Shown: positions 33,232 through 41,546 of the stretch, one piece after another
Layout of the letters: every line of letters starts with the position of its first letter
Numbering within the stretch: position 1 is the first letter of the stretch
DNA from: Paraburkholderia oxyphila NBRC 105797
GTDB lineage: Bacteria > Pseudomonadota > Gammaproteobacteria > Burkholderiales > Burkholderiaceae
NCBI RefSeq assembly: GCF_000685075.1
Contig: NZ_BAYD01000030.1
Span: 37,956-101,955, forward strand
Length of the DNA stretch: 64,000 nucleotides
Reading direction: 5' to 3'
The notes under the pieces: model-generated
Databases searched by the model: none
Seen by the model: only the letters and a program-made list of their open reading frames with translations
Told to the model about the DNA's origin: nothing
Program-made: the position numbers and the translations under genes

Positions 33232-34449
33232 TTACTGCGCGCCCTTCGTCTTGATCTCGCGCACCGCGCCGACAAGACGCTGCTCGATCGCCTCGATCTC
33301 CACCGGATCGGCTTTGATTTCGCGCCGCATGAGCCACGAGACCTCGTTCTTGCGCGTCTCCGACATCACCGAGAGCAGGCGCTCGGAAACCGCCTTGTCT
33401 TCGAGCGTGGCAAGCAGCTTGGCGAGGTCGTAGCTATCGAGCGAATTGACGGCCTCGAACAGCGTGCGCTGATCGACGAACAACAGGTCGTCGAGCGCGT
33501 TGAGCTCGCCCGATCCGCGCTTCGCGCGTTGCGTGAAATACGACACGCCCTTCTGCTCGACGAAATTGAGCACCTTCGACTTTCTGAATGCGAACAGCTC
33601 CTCGGCGATCTCGTCGTGCGAAAGCTTGTTGAGCAGCAGCTTGCGCTCGACGCCGATCAGCGCTTCGAGGTCGGCGAGTTCGATCAGTTCGAGTTCGCTG
33701 TTGATCGAGACGTCGAGGTCGTGATCGGCGACCAGCGAGGCGCGCTCCACGATACGAACGGGATCGAACGTGACGACCTGGCGGCCCAGCGCGCCTTCGC
33801 CAGCATTCCCGCCGGCCAGATTCGAAGACGCCTGGCCCGCCTCGATCACGACGAGATTGAGCTTTTCCATGCGGCGCAGCATCGCCATCACGTGCGGGCG
33901 CGAATGCCCCGCCACGGCGCGGCACTTCTGCACGACCTCGGCCAATGCCACGCTGACCTCGCCCGTTGCCACACCCTGGCGCGGCCAGCCGCCCTTCCCC
34001 TCGCCGCGCTCGGCACGCTCGGTGCCTGCAAGCAGCGAGAGCACATGGGCATACGAGAGAATGCCCGGCAGGAAGTCGGCGTGCGTGTAGGTGGCGAGCA
34101 GATCGTCCTTGGCCTTCGTGCGGCGGATCATCGTGCGCAAGACGTGGCGCAGGAGCGGCGTAACGCGTTCGAGCTCGTCTTCGATGATGCTCGCGGGCAC
34201 GACGGTCAACTGGCAAAACGTCAGCGCCTTGGCGGTGCTCGGGCGCGGCTCGGTTCCCAGCAATGCGCTTTCCCCGAAGAATTCGCCTCGGCCGAGCGTT
34301 GCGGTCACGACCCGCTTTTCGTCGCAACGCGTGGAGATTTCGACTTTTCCTTCGGCGATGACGAAGAGCACGCGCTCACCCGCGAAGCCCTCCGAATAGA
34401 TCACTTCGCCCGGCGCGGCGGTGCGCGACCATGTTTGACTGCGATTCAA
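33232..34449 (-). CDS. CRP-like cyclic-nucleotide-binding protein with FliG-like C-terminus
   Basis: The 405-residue protein has an unusual domain order. Residues about 10-100 are a cyclic-nucleotide-binding fold, with GEVIYSEGFAGERVLFVIAE and a phosphate-binding cassette GEFFGESALL...PRPSTA (about 55-73). Residues about 165-205 look like a winged helix (VALAEVVQKC, SRPHVMAMLRRMEKLNLVVI), as in CRP regulators. Residues about 256-310 resemble a FliG middle-type helical repeat, and 318-400 resemble FliG-C: LDDLLFVDQRTLFEAV, LDSYDLAKLLATLED, LLSVMSETRKNEV and EIEAIEQRLVGAVREI. FliG-C is the rotor surface touched by MotA. The frame begins with TTG, preceded by GGGGT; no ATG or GTG lies upstream in frame. 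It is the first gene of the operon. The FliG assignment is by eye and needs profile confirmation. Confidence 0.82.
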   Translation of the reverse strand: MNRSQTWSRTAAPGEVIYSEGFAGERVLFVIAEGKVEISTRCDEKRVVTATLGRGEFFGESALLGTEPRPSTAKALTFCQLTVVPASIIEDELERVTPLLRHVLRTMIRRTKAKDDLLATYTHADFLPGILSYAHVLSLLAGTERAERGEGKGGWPRQGVATGEVSVALAEVVQKCRAVAGHSRPHVMAMLRRMEKLNLVVIEAGQASSNLAGGNAGEGALGRQVVTFDPVRIVERASLVADHDLDVSINSELELIELADLEALIGVERKLLLNKLSHDEIAEELFAFRKSKVLNFVEQKGVSYFTQRAKRGSGELNALDDLLFVDQRTLFEAVNSLDSYDLAKLLATLEDKAVSERLLSVMSETRKNEVSWLMRREIKADPVEIEAIEQRLVGAVREIKTKGAQ

Positions 34450-34777
34450 GGTAATACCCCGTAGCGGATGTCTTTCTTTTCGATCCCGTAAGCTGGCCGG
34501 TCTACGCCGGCGCGGTCAAACGGGGTCTCTCGTCATTGCCGTTTACGGCTTGCGAGTGGGGGTTCTTGAATCGGTTTGCAAGGCGACACGCAGGGGTTGT
34601 GGCCCGGTCGATGGCAAACTCACGCGGCAAACGTTGCGCGCGATGGGTTTGCTGGTGAAATCGGCGTGCGCAAACGATTGCGCCCGCAAAAGCGCGATCA
34701 CGCGAAATGGTGGCTGGGCAAGCGATGCGCCCGGCCATGTTTGAGTTGCTTAAGGCTTTCGTCGATGAAGCGCGTGC
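34450..34777. other. Intergenic region upstream of the motor-type operon
   Basis: These 328 bases separate the cNMP/FliG-like gene start from the end of the DUF2783 gene, both on the minus strand. No gene is recognised, and no strong terminator was seen after DUF2783. It should contain the operon promoter. A TAAAC word on the minus strand near 34550 does not make a convincing flagellar sigma-28 promoter. Confidence 0.5.
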
Positions 34778-35008
34778 TCAGGCCGCAAGCTTTCCGACAG
34801 CTCCATTCGCGGGCGGCGCGACCACGCCGGCACGCGCGAAACGGATCGCCTCCATCAGTGCTTCATGGTCGCCCACGTGATTCGCGAGCAGCAGAATCAA
34901 TTGCGCGTTGGCCGACTGACTCTGCGCCTCGTCGAGATCGCGATGCATGTCGATAAGCGCCTCGTAGAAGTCGTCAGGGCGCGTGAGGTTGGGTTGAGTG
35001 TTGAGCAT
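34778..35008 (-). CDS. DUF2783 domain small protein
   Basis: A 76-residue acidic, helical protein. The core, DDFYEALIDMHRDLDEAQSQ followed by NAQLILLLANHVGDHEALMEAI, matches the DUF2783 family, small proteins often encoded beside FAD-dependent aromatic monooxygenases in Burkholderia. The start was set at the ATG preceded by GGAGA; an in-frame ATG 12 bases earlier is possible. It follows the monooxygenase gene on the same strand by about 100 bp, so it likely belongs to the same unit. Its function is unknown, possibly as a monooxygenase accessory factor. Confidence 0.82.
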   Translation of the reverse strand: MLNTQPNLTRPDDFYEALIDMHRDLDEAQSQSANAQLILLLANHVGDHEALMEAIRFARAGVVAPPANGAVGKLAA

Positions 35009-35110
35009 CGTTGTCTCCATGCAAGGCTGAATTCTTGTCATCTGCGCGATGAAATCGAAAGGCGGCCACACCTCGCGTGCGCCCGCCTTTCGCATCACCG
35101 CATCACCGCA

Positions 35111-36832
35111 TCAAGCCGTACCAGCCACGCACAGCGCCCGCTTCAGCGCGCGCTCGACACGCGGCGCGTCGGCACGGCGCCAGCGTGCGCACACGTGCTG
35201 ATCCGGCCGGATCAGATAGAACGCGCCGTCCTGCGCGCCGTAGCGTTGCGCGGCAAGCCCCTCGGCATCGCGCACGACCGCCGTGCCCGGCGGCAAGCCC
35301 TCTGGCGCAGCACCCTCGCCATCGAGCACCGCTACGAAATGCATCGGCACCGGGCCTCGCGCAAGCGCATCGAGCGCCGCACGCGTGTCGCTTTCGAGCG
35401 AGGAACCCGCGCGGCAGAACAGCAGCCCCGCGAAGCGCCCGCCGAGCTGTGCGAGCAACCATTGCGGCACGCCCTGCCCATCGGCCACCGGCGCATCGGC
35501 GCACGGCGCGCCCGGCACCATCTGGCCCGCGAACGTCTCTTCATCGGCCGTATTGAGCGTCGATTCGTGCAGCACCGCGGGCACCGAAAGCCGCCCGCTG
35601 TTCACCAGCTGCCGTGCGAACGCATGCTCGCGCGCGAGGGTCAGCACGGCGTCGCGGAACACGCGGCTCACCGCGCTCTTGGGCGTGATGAAGTCGGTCG
35701 AGCGCGTGGAGTTGCGGATGTTTTCGTCGGCGGCGTATTCACGCTCGCTCGCGTAGGTGTCGAGCAATGCGTCGGAGGCGCGCTGCTCCAGCACCATCGC
35801 GAGCTTCCAGGCGAGGTTCTCGCCGTCCTGGAAGCCGCTATTCGCGCCGCGCGCGCCGAACGGCGAAACGAGGTGCGCCGAGTCGCCCGCGAACAGCACA
35901 TTGCCGTGACGAAAGCTATCCATGCGCAGACACGAAAACGTGTAGATGCTCACCCACTCCAGCTCGAACTTCACGTCGGGGCCGAGCAGCGCGCGCACGC
36001 GCGGAATCACGCGTTCGGGCGTCTTTTCGAGCACCGGATCGGCGTCCCAGCCGAGCTGGAAGTCGATGCGCCAGACGTTGTCGGGCTGTCGATGCAGCAG
36101 CACCGACTGGTTCGGATGGAACGGCGGATCGAACCAGAACCAGCGCTCGGTGGGGAAGTCGGCTTCCATCTTCACATCGGCGATCAGGAAGCGGTCCTTG
36201 AACGTGCGGCCGTGGCTGTCGAGGCCCATGAGCTTGCGCACCGGGCTGCGCGAGCCGTCCGCCGCCACCACGTAACGCGCGAGCAGTTCGTACGGACCAT
36301 CGGGCGTCTCGATCTCGAGCGCCACGTGCGCCTCATCCGCTTTGTCCGCGCCCGGCGTACCGCGCTGGGCGATCCCCGTCACCTTGTTCTTCCAGCGGAT
36401 CTCGAGGTTGGGCAGTGCCTGCGCGCGTTCGAGCAGAAAACCTTCCACGTAGTACTGCTGAAGATTGATGAACGCGGGCCGGTGATGTCCGCTTTCCGGC
36501 AGCAGGTTGAAGGTGTAGACCAGTTCGTCCTTGCGGTACACCTTGCCCACGTTCCAGCTCACGCCTTTATCGACCATGCGCTCGCCGCAGCCGAGCCGGT
36601 CGAAGATATCGAGCGAGCGCTTCGAAAAGCAGATCGCGCGCGAGCCCGTGGAGAGCGTGCAGTCGTCGTCCACGAGCACCACGGGCAAGCCGTGCTGCGC
36701 GAGGTCGATCGCCGTGGCGAGACCCACCGGCCCCGCGCCCACCACCACTACCGGACGCACGCACGCGGCGGCATCCGGGCTTTGCTCACTACAACGCGTG
36801 TATTCGAAGGTCAGCGTCTGATAGTCGATCAT
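35111..36832 (-). CDS. FAD-dependent aromatic monooxygenase (MhpA/PheA-like)
   Basis: This 573-residue flavoprotein belongs to the group A FAD monooxygenases such as MhpA and UbiH, which hydroxylate aromatic rings with NAD(P)H and oxygen. Motifs are the N-terminal VVVVGAGPVGLATAIDLAQHG, the middle DGSRSPVR and the second FAD motif GDSAHLVSPFGARGANSGFQD, followed by a C-terminal thioredoxin-like domain. Length is typical of the MhpA branch. It is cotranscribed with the metallo-beta-lactamase-fold gene (39 bp upstream) and with DUF2783 downstream. The substrate is unknown; a phenolic acid degradation role is inferred. Confidence 0.9.
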   Translation of the reverse strand: MIDYQTLTFEYTRCSEQSPDAAACVRPVVVVGAGPVGLATAIDLAQHGLPVVLVDDDCTLSTGSRAICFSKRSLDIFDRLGCGERMVDKGVSWNVGKVYRKDELVYTFNLLPESGHHRPAFINLQQYYVEGFLLERAQALPNLEIRWKNKVTGIAQRGTPGADKADEAHVALEIETPDGPYELLARYVVAADGSRSPVRKLMGLDSHGRTFKDRFLIADVKMEADFPTERWFWFDPPFHPNQSVLLHRQPDNVWRIDFQLGWDADPVLEKTPERVIPRVRALLGPDVKFELEWVSIYTFSCLRMDSFRHGNVLFAGDSAHLVSPFGARGANSGFQDGENLAWKLAMVLEQRASDALLDTYASEREYAADENIRNSTRSTDFITPKSAVSRVFRDAVLTLAREHAFARQLVNSGRLSVPAVLHESTLNTADEETFAGQMVPGAPCADAPVADGQGVPQWLLAQLGGRFAGLLFCRAGSSLESDTRAALDALARGPVPMHFVAVLDGEGAAPEGLPPGTAVVRDAEGLAAQRYGAQDGAFYLIRPDQHVCARWRRADAPRVERALKRALCVAGTA

Positions 36833-36871
36833 CCTTGTGTCTCCCGTCCATGTCCTTCCCCCGCACCCGCC

Positions 36872-37831
36872 TCAATCCTGCAGCGCGTCCCACATTTCCT
36901 TGTCGCGCTGCGCGGTCCAGATGCGCGGATGCGTGATGCCGCTCGCCTCGTCATAGGCGCGCGACACATCGAACGGCAGGCAATGCTCGTAGATGAAGAC
37001 ATGGCCGAACTTCGGGTCCATCGCTTCGCGCGTGAGCGCCATCGCGTCCTTGAGGTCCAGCTTCTGCTCGACCGCCTTGCGGCCCTGCGCGAGCAGCGTC
37101 GTCACGAAGTCCTTCGTATAGTCGAGGCCTTTGTTCACTTCATCGGGCGTGACGAGCGCGGGGCCGCGGCCCGGCACGAGCTTTTCCGCACCCAGCGAGC
37201 GCAGCGCTTCAAGCGTGGCGGGCCATTGCTCGAGCTGGGCATCGCCGCAGTAGCAAGCCGCGTCGTATTCCACGAGGTCGCCCGAGAACAGCACCTTCTG
37301 CTGCGGCAGCCACACCACGGTGTCGCCCTTCGTGTGGCCCGAGCCCAGGTGCGCGATCTTCACTTCGAGCTTGCCGAGGAACAGCGTGATTTCCTTCTCG
37401 AACACGAGCGTGGGCCAGGTGAGGCCCGGCACCGTCTCCACGCCCGCGAAGAGGCGCGGGAAGCGCTCGATCTCCGACTTCATGTCGGCTTCGCCGCGCT
37501 CGACGATCATTTCGTAGGTGCCGCGGCTCGCGATGATCTGCTGCGCGCCTTCCTTGAAATACGCCGAGGCGCCCAGCACGCGCACCGCGTGATAGTGCGA
37601 GAGCACGACGTATTTGATGGGCTTGTCGGTGACGCTGCGGATCTTCGCGATGAGGTCCTGCGCCATGGCGGGCGTGGCGGTGGTGTCGACGATCAGCACG
37701 CCGTCGTCGCCAATGATGACGCCCGAGTTCGGATCGCCTTCCGTGGTGTACGCGTAGGCGTTTTCCGAGAGCTGCGTGAAGGTGACCTGTTTCTCTTCGA
37801 GATCGGCCTGCGATGCGAACGCCTTTGCCAT
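36872..37831 (-). CDS. Metallo-beta-lactamase-fold protein with degenerate metal motif
   Basis: A 319-residue protein of the MBL superfamily: the N-terminal beta-strands (VIIGDDGVLIVDTTATPAM) and the fold pattern SGHTKGDTVVWLPQQKVLFSGDLVEYD are clear. The usual HxHxDH motif, which holds two metals, appears as HYHAVR at residues 79-84, so the Asp and last His are replaced by Val83 and Arg84. The later His (about 165) and Asp (about 184) are kept. This suggests one-metal binding or loss of hydrolysis. It lies directly upstream of the FAD monooxygenase gene in the same direction. Function in the pathway is not known; a thioesterase or dioxygenase-related role is possible. Confidence 0.85.
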   Translation of the reverse strand: MAKAFASQADLEEKQVTFTQLSENAYAYTTEGDPNSGVIIGDDGVLIVDTTATPAMAQDLIAKIRSVTDKPIKYVVLSHYHAVRVLGASAYFKEGAQQIIASRGTYEMIVERGEADMKSEIERFPRLFAGVETVPGLTWPTLVFEKEITLFLGKLEVKIAHLGSGHTKGDTVVWLPQQKVLFSGDLVEYDAACYCGDAQLEQWPATLEALRSLGAEKLVPGRGPALVTPDEVNKGLDYTKDFVTTLLAQGRKAVEQKLDLKDAMALTREAMDPKFGHVFIYEHCLPFDVSRAYDEASGITHPRIWTAQRDKEMWDALQD

Positions 37832-38099
37832 CTGAGTCTCCGTATCGGTTGGGGAGCGAATACCGGAGCGAGGCCTGGCGCATGCGCCAGCGGGTGCCGG
37901 GAAGCGCGTACGGCGCCCGCCGGACTGTCTCGCCCCGTCTGGATGTGAATGAACCGCTGTTTTGTCGGGGTGAGGCCATGATCGCCCGCCCGTTTTTATT
38001 TGTCAATAGCGAATACACTAGCCATATGCAAATCAGCCGATGACCGGTGTTCACGCGCCGTTCGGTTAACATGGACCCTTTTTCAGCCCGGGACAACGA
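37832..38099. other. Divergent region, MBL-fold gene / first IclR gene
   Basis: About 270 bases, AT-rich around 37985-38035, with promoters for both directions. No gene is seen. Operators for the two IclR proteins are likely here, but no clear palindrome was recognised. Confidence 0.5.
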
Positions 38100-39041
38100 G
38101 TGAAGACCCCTCGCAACGCCGCCAGGCCGCCGCAGCCCTGTTCGCCCGACGCGGACGCCGGTGGCGGGAAGACGCAGCGCGGCATTCAGAGCGTGGAAGT
38201 GGGCGCGCGCCTGTTGCGCGTGCTCGCCGACGCCCGCGTGCCGCTCGCGCCCAGCGATCTCGCGGCGGGCGCCGAAATCGCGTCGAGCCAGGCGCACGCC
38301 TATCTGGTAAGCCTCACGCGGCTCGGCCTGATCAAGCGCGACGCGCTTTCGGGGCGCTACGAGGCGGGGCCGCTCGCGCTGCGCCTCGGCCTGCTGCGCC
38401 TGGCGCAGGAGCCCGCGCTACGCGAGGCCGTGCCGCGCTCGGCGGCGCTCGCGCAGGCGCACAACTGCAGCGTCGCGCTGTGCATTGCGGGGCCGCAGGG
38501 GCCGACCATCGTGCGCTACGAGCACGCGAGCCTGCCGCTGCATGTGAACCTGCACGTGGGCACGGTGATGTCGTTGCCGGACACATCCACGGGCCGCGTG
38601 TTCTGCGCGTTCCTCGACGAGGCCGCGCTGCGCGCGATGTGGACCAACCAGACGGCACAGCCGGTCTGGCGCGGCACGGCAGATCCCGGCGCGGCCAACG
38701 CAGCGGCGGCCGGCAAAGCGGCGTCAAAACAGCACCCTGCCGCGCCTGAAGGCGACGCCGCTTTCCCAGACAACCTCCCAGGCGACTTCGCGGCCACGCT
38801 CGACGCCATCCGCGCGCGCGGCTTCGAGCTCGGCGTCGACGCGCCCAGCCCCGGCGTCAGCAGCGTCTGCGTCCCGGTGCTCGACCCGCAGCGCGCGTTG
38901 CGCCTCACGCTCACGGCCGTCGGCGCGAGCGGCTCGCTCGACGTGCGCCCGGCAGGCGCGCTCGTGCGCGCGCTGCGTGAAGCCGCGCACGAGATCGCCG
39001 TAGCCGCCTTTGCGGCTTCCCCTGCATCTGATTCGAACTGA
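38100..39041 (+). CDS. IclR-family transcriptional regulator, first of a tandem pair
   Basis: The 313-residue protein has the IclR layout: an N-terminal winged helix (about residues 28-85, RGIQSVEVGARLLRVLADARVPLAPSDLAAGAE) and a C-terminal effector domain (about 90-300). It starts with GTG just after the Met-rich intergenic; the frame opens MKTPRN. Between about residues 195 and 225 is a Ala/Pro/Gly-rich insertion (AAAAGKAASKQHPAAPEGD) not typical of the family. It diverges from the FAD monooxygenase/MBL operon and runs 10 bp before the second IclR gene, so one or both probably control that operon or the P450. Confidence 0.88.
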   Translation: MKTPRNAARPPQPCSPDADAGGGKTQRGIQSVEVGARLLRVLADARVPLAPSDLAAGAEIASSQAHAYLVSLTRLGLIKRDALSGRYEAGPLALRLGLLRLAQEPALREAVPRSAALAQAHNCSVALCIAGPQGPTIVRYEHASLPLHVNLHVGTVMSLPDTSTGRVFCAFLDEAALRAMWTNQTAQPVWRGTADPGAANAAAAGKAASKQHPAAPEGDAAFPDNLPGDFAATLDAIRARGFELGVDAPSPGVSSVCVPVLDPQRALRLTLTAVGASGSLDVRPAGALVRALREAAHEIAVAAFAASPASDSN

Positions 39042-39051
39042 ACCCGCCACC

Positions 39052-39930
39052 ATGCCCCGAGCCCGCACCCCGTCCAGCGCCACGGACGACGCCCGCGCCG
39101 AAACCTCCGCTGCGGCGGAATCCGCCGACAAGCCGCAACGCGGCATCCAGGCGCTCGATGTCACGGGCGAGCTGCTCGCCGCGCTCGTCGCGGCCGGCAC
39201 GCCGCTCTCGTTGCGCGATCTCGCGGCGGCCGCCGGCATGCCGAGCGCGAAGGCCTTTCCCCATCTGGTGAGCCTGCTCAAGACGGGCCTGCTCGGGCGC
39301 GACGAGGCGGGCCGCTACGAAGCCGGTCCCTTGAGCCTCGAACTGGGCCTGCTGGGCCTCGCGCGCCTCTCGCCGGTGCGCGAAGCCGACGCCGAACTCG
39401 TCGACCTCGCCGCCAGCACCGGCATGAGCGTGGCGCTCGCGGTGCCGGGGCCGCTCGGGCCCACGGTCGTGCGGCTCGAAGAATCACCGCGGCCCTTGCA
39501 CGTGAGCCTGCGGCCGGGCACGGTCATGTCGATCGTGAACACGGCCATCGGCCGCGTGTTCGCCGCCTGGCTCGACGACGACGTGCGCGCCGAGCTGCTC
39601 GCGCAGGACGGCCTGCGCCTTGCCGGCGCGCCGGCGCAATCGCCGTCTCCATCGCAACAGGCAGCACAAGACCCACGCTACATCGAACGCCTTGCCTCGA
39701 TCCGCGCGCAACGGCTCGACACGGCGCTCGGCAATCCGATCCCCGGCATTAGCACCGTGGCCGCGCCCGTGTTCGATCACACCGGCAGCGTGTGCCTCGT
39801 GCTCGCGCTGATGGGGCCGTCCGGCAACTTCGACACGGCCAGCGAAGGCGACAGCGCCCAGCGGCTGGCCGCGGCGGCCGAGCGCCTGTCACGCCGCTTC
39901 GGCTACGTGGCGGGGGCCGCGCCGCTATAA
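39052..39930 (+). CDS. IclR-family transcriptional regulator, second of a tandem pair
   Basis: A 292-residue IclR regulator clearly related to the preceding gene: both contain QRGIQ..DV/EVG..LL..L, SLRDLAAAAGMPSAKAFPHLVSL and ESPRPLHVSLRPGTVMSIVNTAIGRVFAAW-type matching blocks. The winged helix is at about 32-90 and the effector domain fills the rest. The ATG at 39052 follows the upstream stop by 10 bp, though no strong ribosome site is seen; the frame could start 42 bases earlier. Tandem IclR pairs can form hetero-oligomers or arise from recent duplication; which applies is not known. Confidence 0.87.
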   Translation: MPRARTPSSATDDARAETSAAAESADKPQRGIQALDVTGELLAALVAAGTPLSLRDLAAAAGMPSAKAFPHLVSLLKTGLLGRDEAGRYEAGPLSLELGLLGLARLSPVREADAELVDLAASTGMSVALAVPGPLGPTVVRLEESPRPLHVSLRPGTVMSIVNTAIGRVFAAWLDDDVRAELLAQDGLRLAGAPAQSPSPSQQAAQDPRYIERLASIRAQRLDTALGNPIPGISTVAAPVFDHTGSVCLVLALMGPSGNFDTASEGDSAQRLAAAAERLSRRFGYVAGAAPL

Positions 39931-40060
39931 TCGGCATCCTGCGCCACGGTACCGGGCAGCGCGCCACTGGGCCTTTTCAGCCAGGCGGCAGGAAAGCAAA
40001 CAAGCAGCAAACCCAAAGCGAATACCAGGCAGCCCACCTGCAGCCCCCAAGGAAGCGCTC

Positions 40061-41512
40061 ATGAGCACGGCCTCCACCGGTTCCCACGCGACGCAGCGCC
40101 AGGTTGCCGACCTGCCCTGCCCGCGCGGCCTGCCGCTCGTCGGCAATCTGCTGCAGCTCTCGCCTTCGCGGCTGCATCTGATCCTCGAACGCTGGGCGGC
40201 AGAGCTTGGCACTCCGTATCGTTTCCAGGTGGGCAGCATCCCCATCACGATCTGGACCGACACCGAGCTGATCCAGCAGATCATGCGCGAACGCCCGCAC
40301 CGCTACCGGCGTTATCAGCCCATCGAAGCGGTGCTCGATGAGATGGGCTGCAACGGGCTCTTCTCCGCGGAGGGCGCGGCGTGGGAGCCGCAGCGGCGCC
40401 TCGTGATGCAGGCGCTCTCGATTCCAACCATCAAGGCGTTCTATCCCACGCTCGCCGAGATCACCGGGCGGCTGCGCTCGCGCTGGCTGCGCGCAGCCGA
40501 GCGCGGCGAGACCGTCGAGATGACCGACGACCTCAAGCGCTACACCGTGGACGTGACGAGCGCGCTCGCGTTCGGCGAAGACCCGCGCACGCTCGAGCGC
40601 GATCACGGCGTGATTCAAGAGCATCTGGAGCGCATCTTGCCGAGCGTGATGGGCCGTATCAACGCGCTCTTTCCATATTGGCGCTACTTCAAGCTGCCTG
40701 CGGACCGCAAGCTCGATCAATCGCTGGCCGAAGTGCATCGCCATGTGAATGCGATGATGGCGCGCGCCCGCGAGCGCATGCGCGACGAGCCCGCGGAGAC
40801 ACCGCGCAACCTGCTCGAAGCGATGCTCGTGCAACAGCAGCAAGCCCACGCGCAACCCGGCGCCGCGCCGATTACCGATGCACAGATCCGCGCGAACGTA
40901 TTGACGATTCTGCTCGCGGGCGAGGACACCACGGCCGATTCGATCGCGTGGACGTTGCCGTATCTCGCGGCGGACAAGCATCTGCAGACGCATCTGGGCG
41001 CAGAGGCGCACCGCGTGCTGGGCGATGCGAGCGTGTGCCCGGACTACGCCACGCTCAAGGAGCTCGATCTCTTCGAGGCGATCTGCATCGAGGCGACGCG
41101 CCTGCGCCCCGTGGCGGCCGTGCACTCGTTCGAGCCGCTCGAAGACGTGGTGCTCGACGGCGTGGCCCTGCCCAAGGGCACGCGCATGTTCTTCGTGGCG
41201 CGGCCCGCGATGGTCGATGCGAAGAACTTCGTCGATCCGCAGCGCTACGATCCGTGGCGCTGGATGCGCAAGGGTGAGCACGAGCCCCAGAGCGGCCCGC
41301 ATGACGTGCGCGCGTATCTGCAGTTCGGCGCGGGGCCGCGTGTGTGCCCGGGGCGCCATCTCGCGACGGTGGAGATGCGCCTCGCGCTTTCCATGCTGAT
41401 GAACGAGTTCGAGATCGAGATGGCCATCGATCCGGCGAAGATCAATGAGATCTCGCAGTTCACGATGGTGCCGGACACCATGCCGGTGAGGCTCGCGAAG
41501 CGTCAACGATAG
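40061..41512 (+). CDS. Cytochrome P450
   Basis: The 483-residue haem monooxygenase has all core P450 marks: the oxygen-binding helix I motif AGEDTTADS (about residues 290-300), the ExxR motif in CIEATRLRP, and the haem loop FGAGPRVCPGRH (422-433) with the Cys429 ligand. Length and lack of a signal peptide fit a soluble class of about 480 residues. It is 131 bp after the second IclR gene, with an AAGGAAGC ribosome site. No ferredoxin or reductase gene adjoins it, so electron supply must come from elsewhere. Its substrate is unknown. It could relate to the aromatic monooxygenase cluster. Confidence 0.95.
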   Translation: MSTASTGSHATQRQVADLPCPRGLPLVGNLLQLSPSRLHLILERWAAELGTPYRFQVGSIPITIWTDTELIQQIMRERPHRYRRYQPIEAVLDEMGCNGLFSAEGAAWEPQRRLVMQALSIPTIKAFYPTLAEITGRLRSRWLRAAERGETVEMTDDLKRYTVDVTSALAFGEDPRTLERDHGVIQEHLERILPSVMGRINALFPYWRYFKLPADRKLDQSLAEVHRHVNAMMARARERMRDEPAETPRNLLEAMLVQQQQAHAQPGAAPITDAQIRANVLTILLAGEDTTADSIAWTLPYLAADKHLQTHLGAEAHRVLGDASVCPDYATLKELDLFEAICIEATRLRPVAAVHSFEPLEDVVLDGVALPKGTRMFFVARPAMVDAKNFVDPQRYDPWRWMRKGEHEPQSGPHDVRAYLQFGAGPRVCPGRHLATVEMRLALSMLMNEFEIEMAIDPAKINEISQFTMVPDTMPVRLAKRQR

Positions 41513-41546
41513 GCAGCCGCACGCTAGCCCCGGTGCCGCGAGCCGC

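Noticed and set aside
31702..34449. Zorya-type anti-phage system
   Set aside because: MotA/MotB-like genes are present, but there is no ZorC or ZorD/E gene, and the MotA-like protein lacks the long cytoplasmic tail of ZorA.
34450..34600. Flagellar sigma-28 promoter upstream of the motor-type operon
   Set aside because: A minus-strand TAAAC word exists, but no good GCCGATAA-like partner at the needed spacing.
34865..37948. The longest open frame of the window (1027 codons, plus strand)
   Set aside because: It is antisense to the FAD monooxygenase and MBL-fold genes, which have clear domains. It has the Arg/His/Ala-rich composition of a GC-driven shadow frame.
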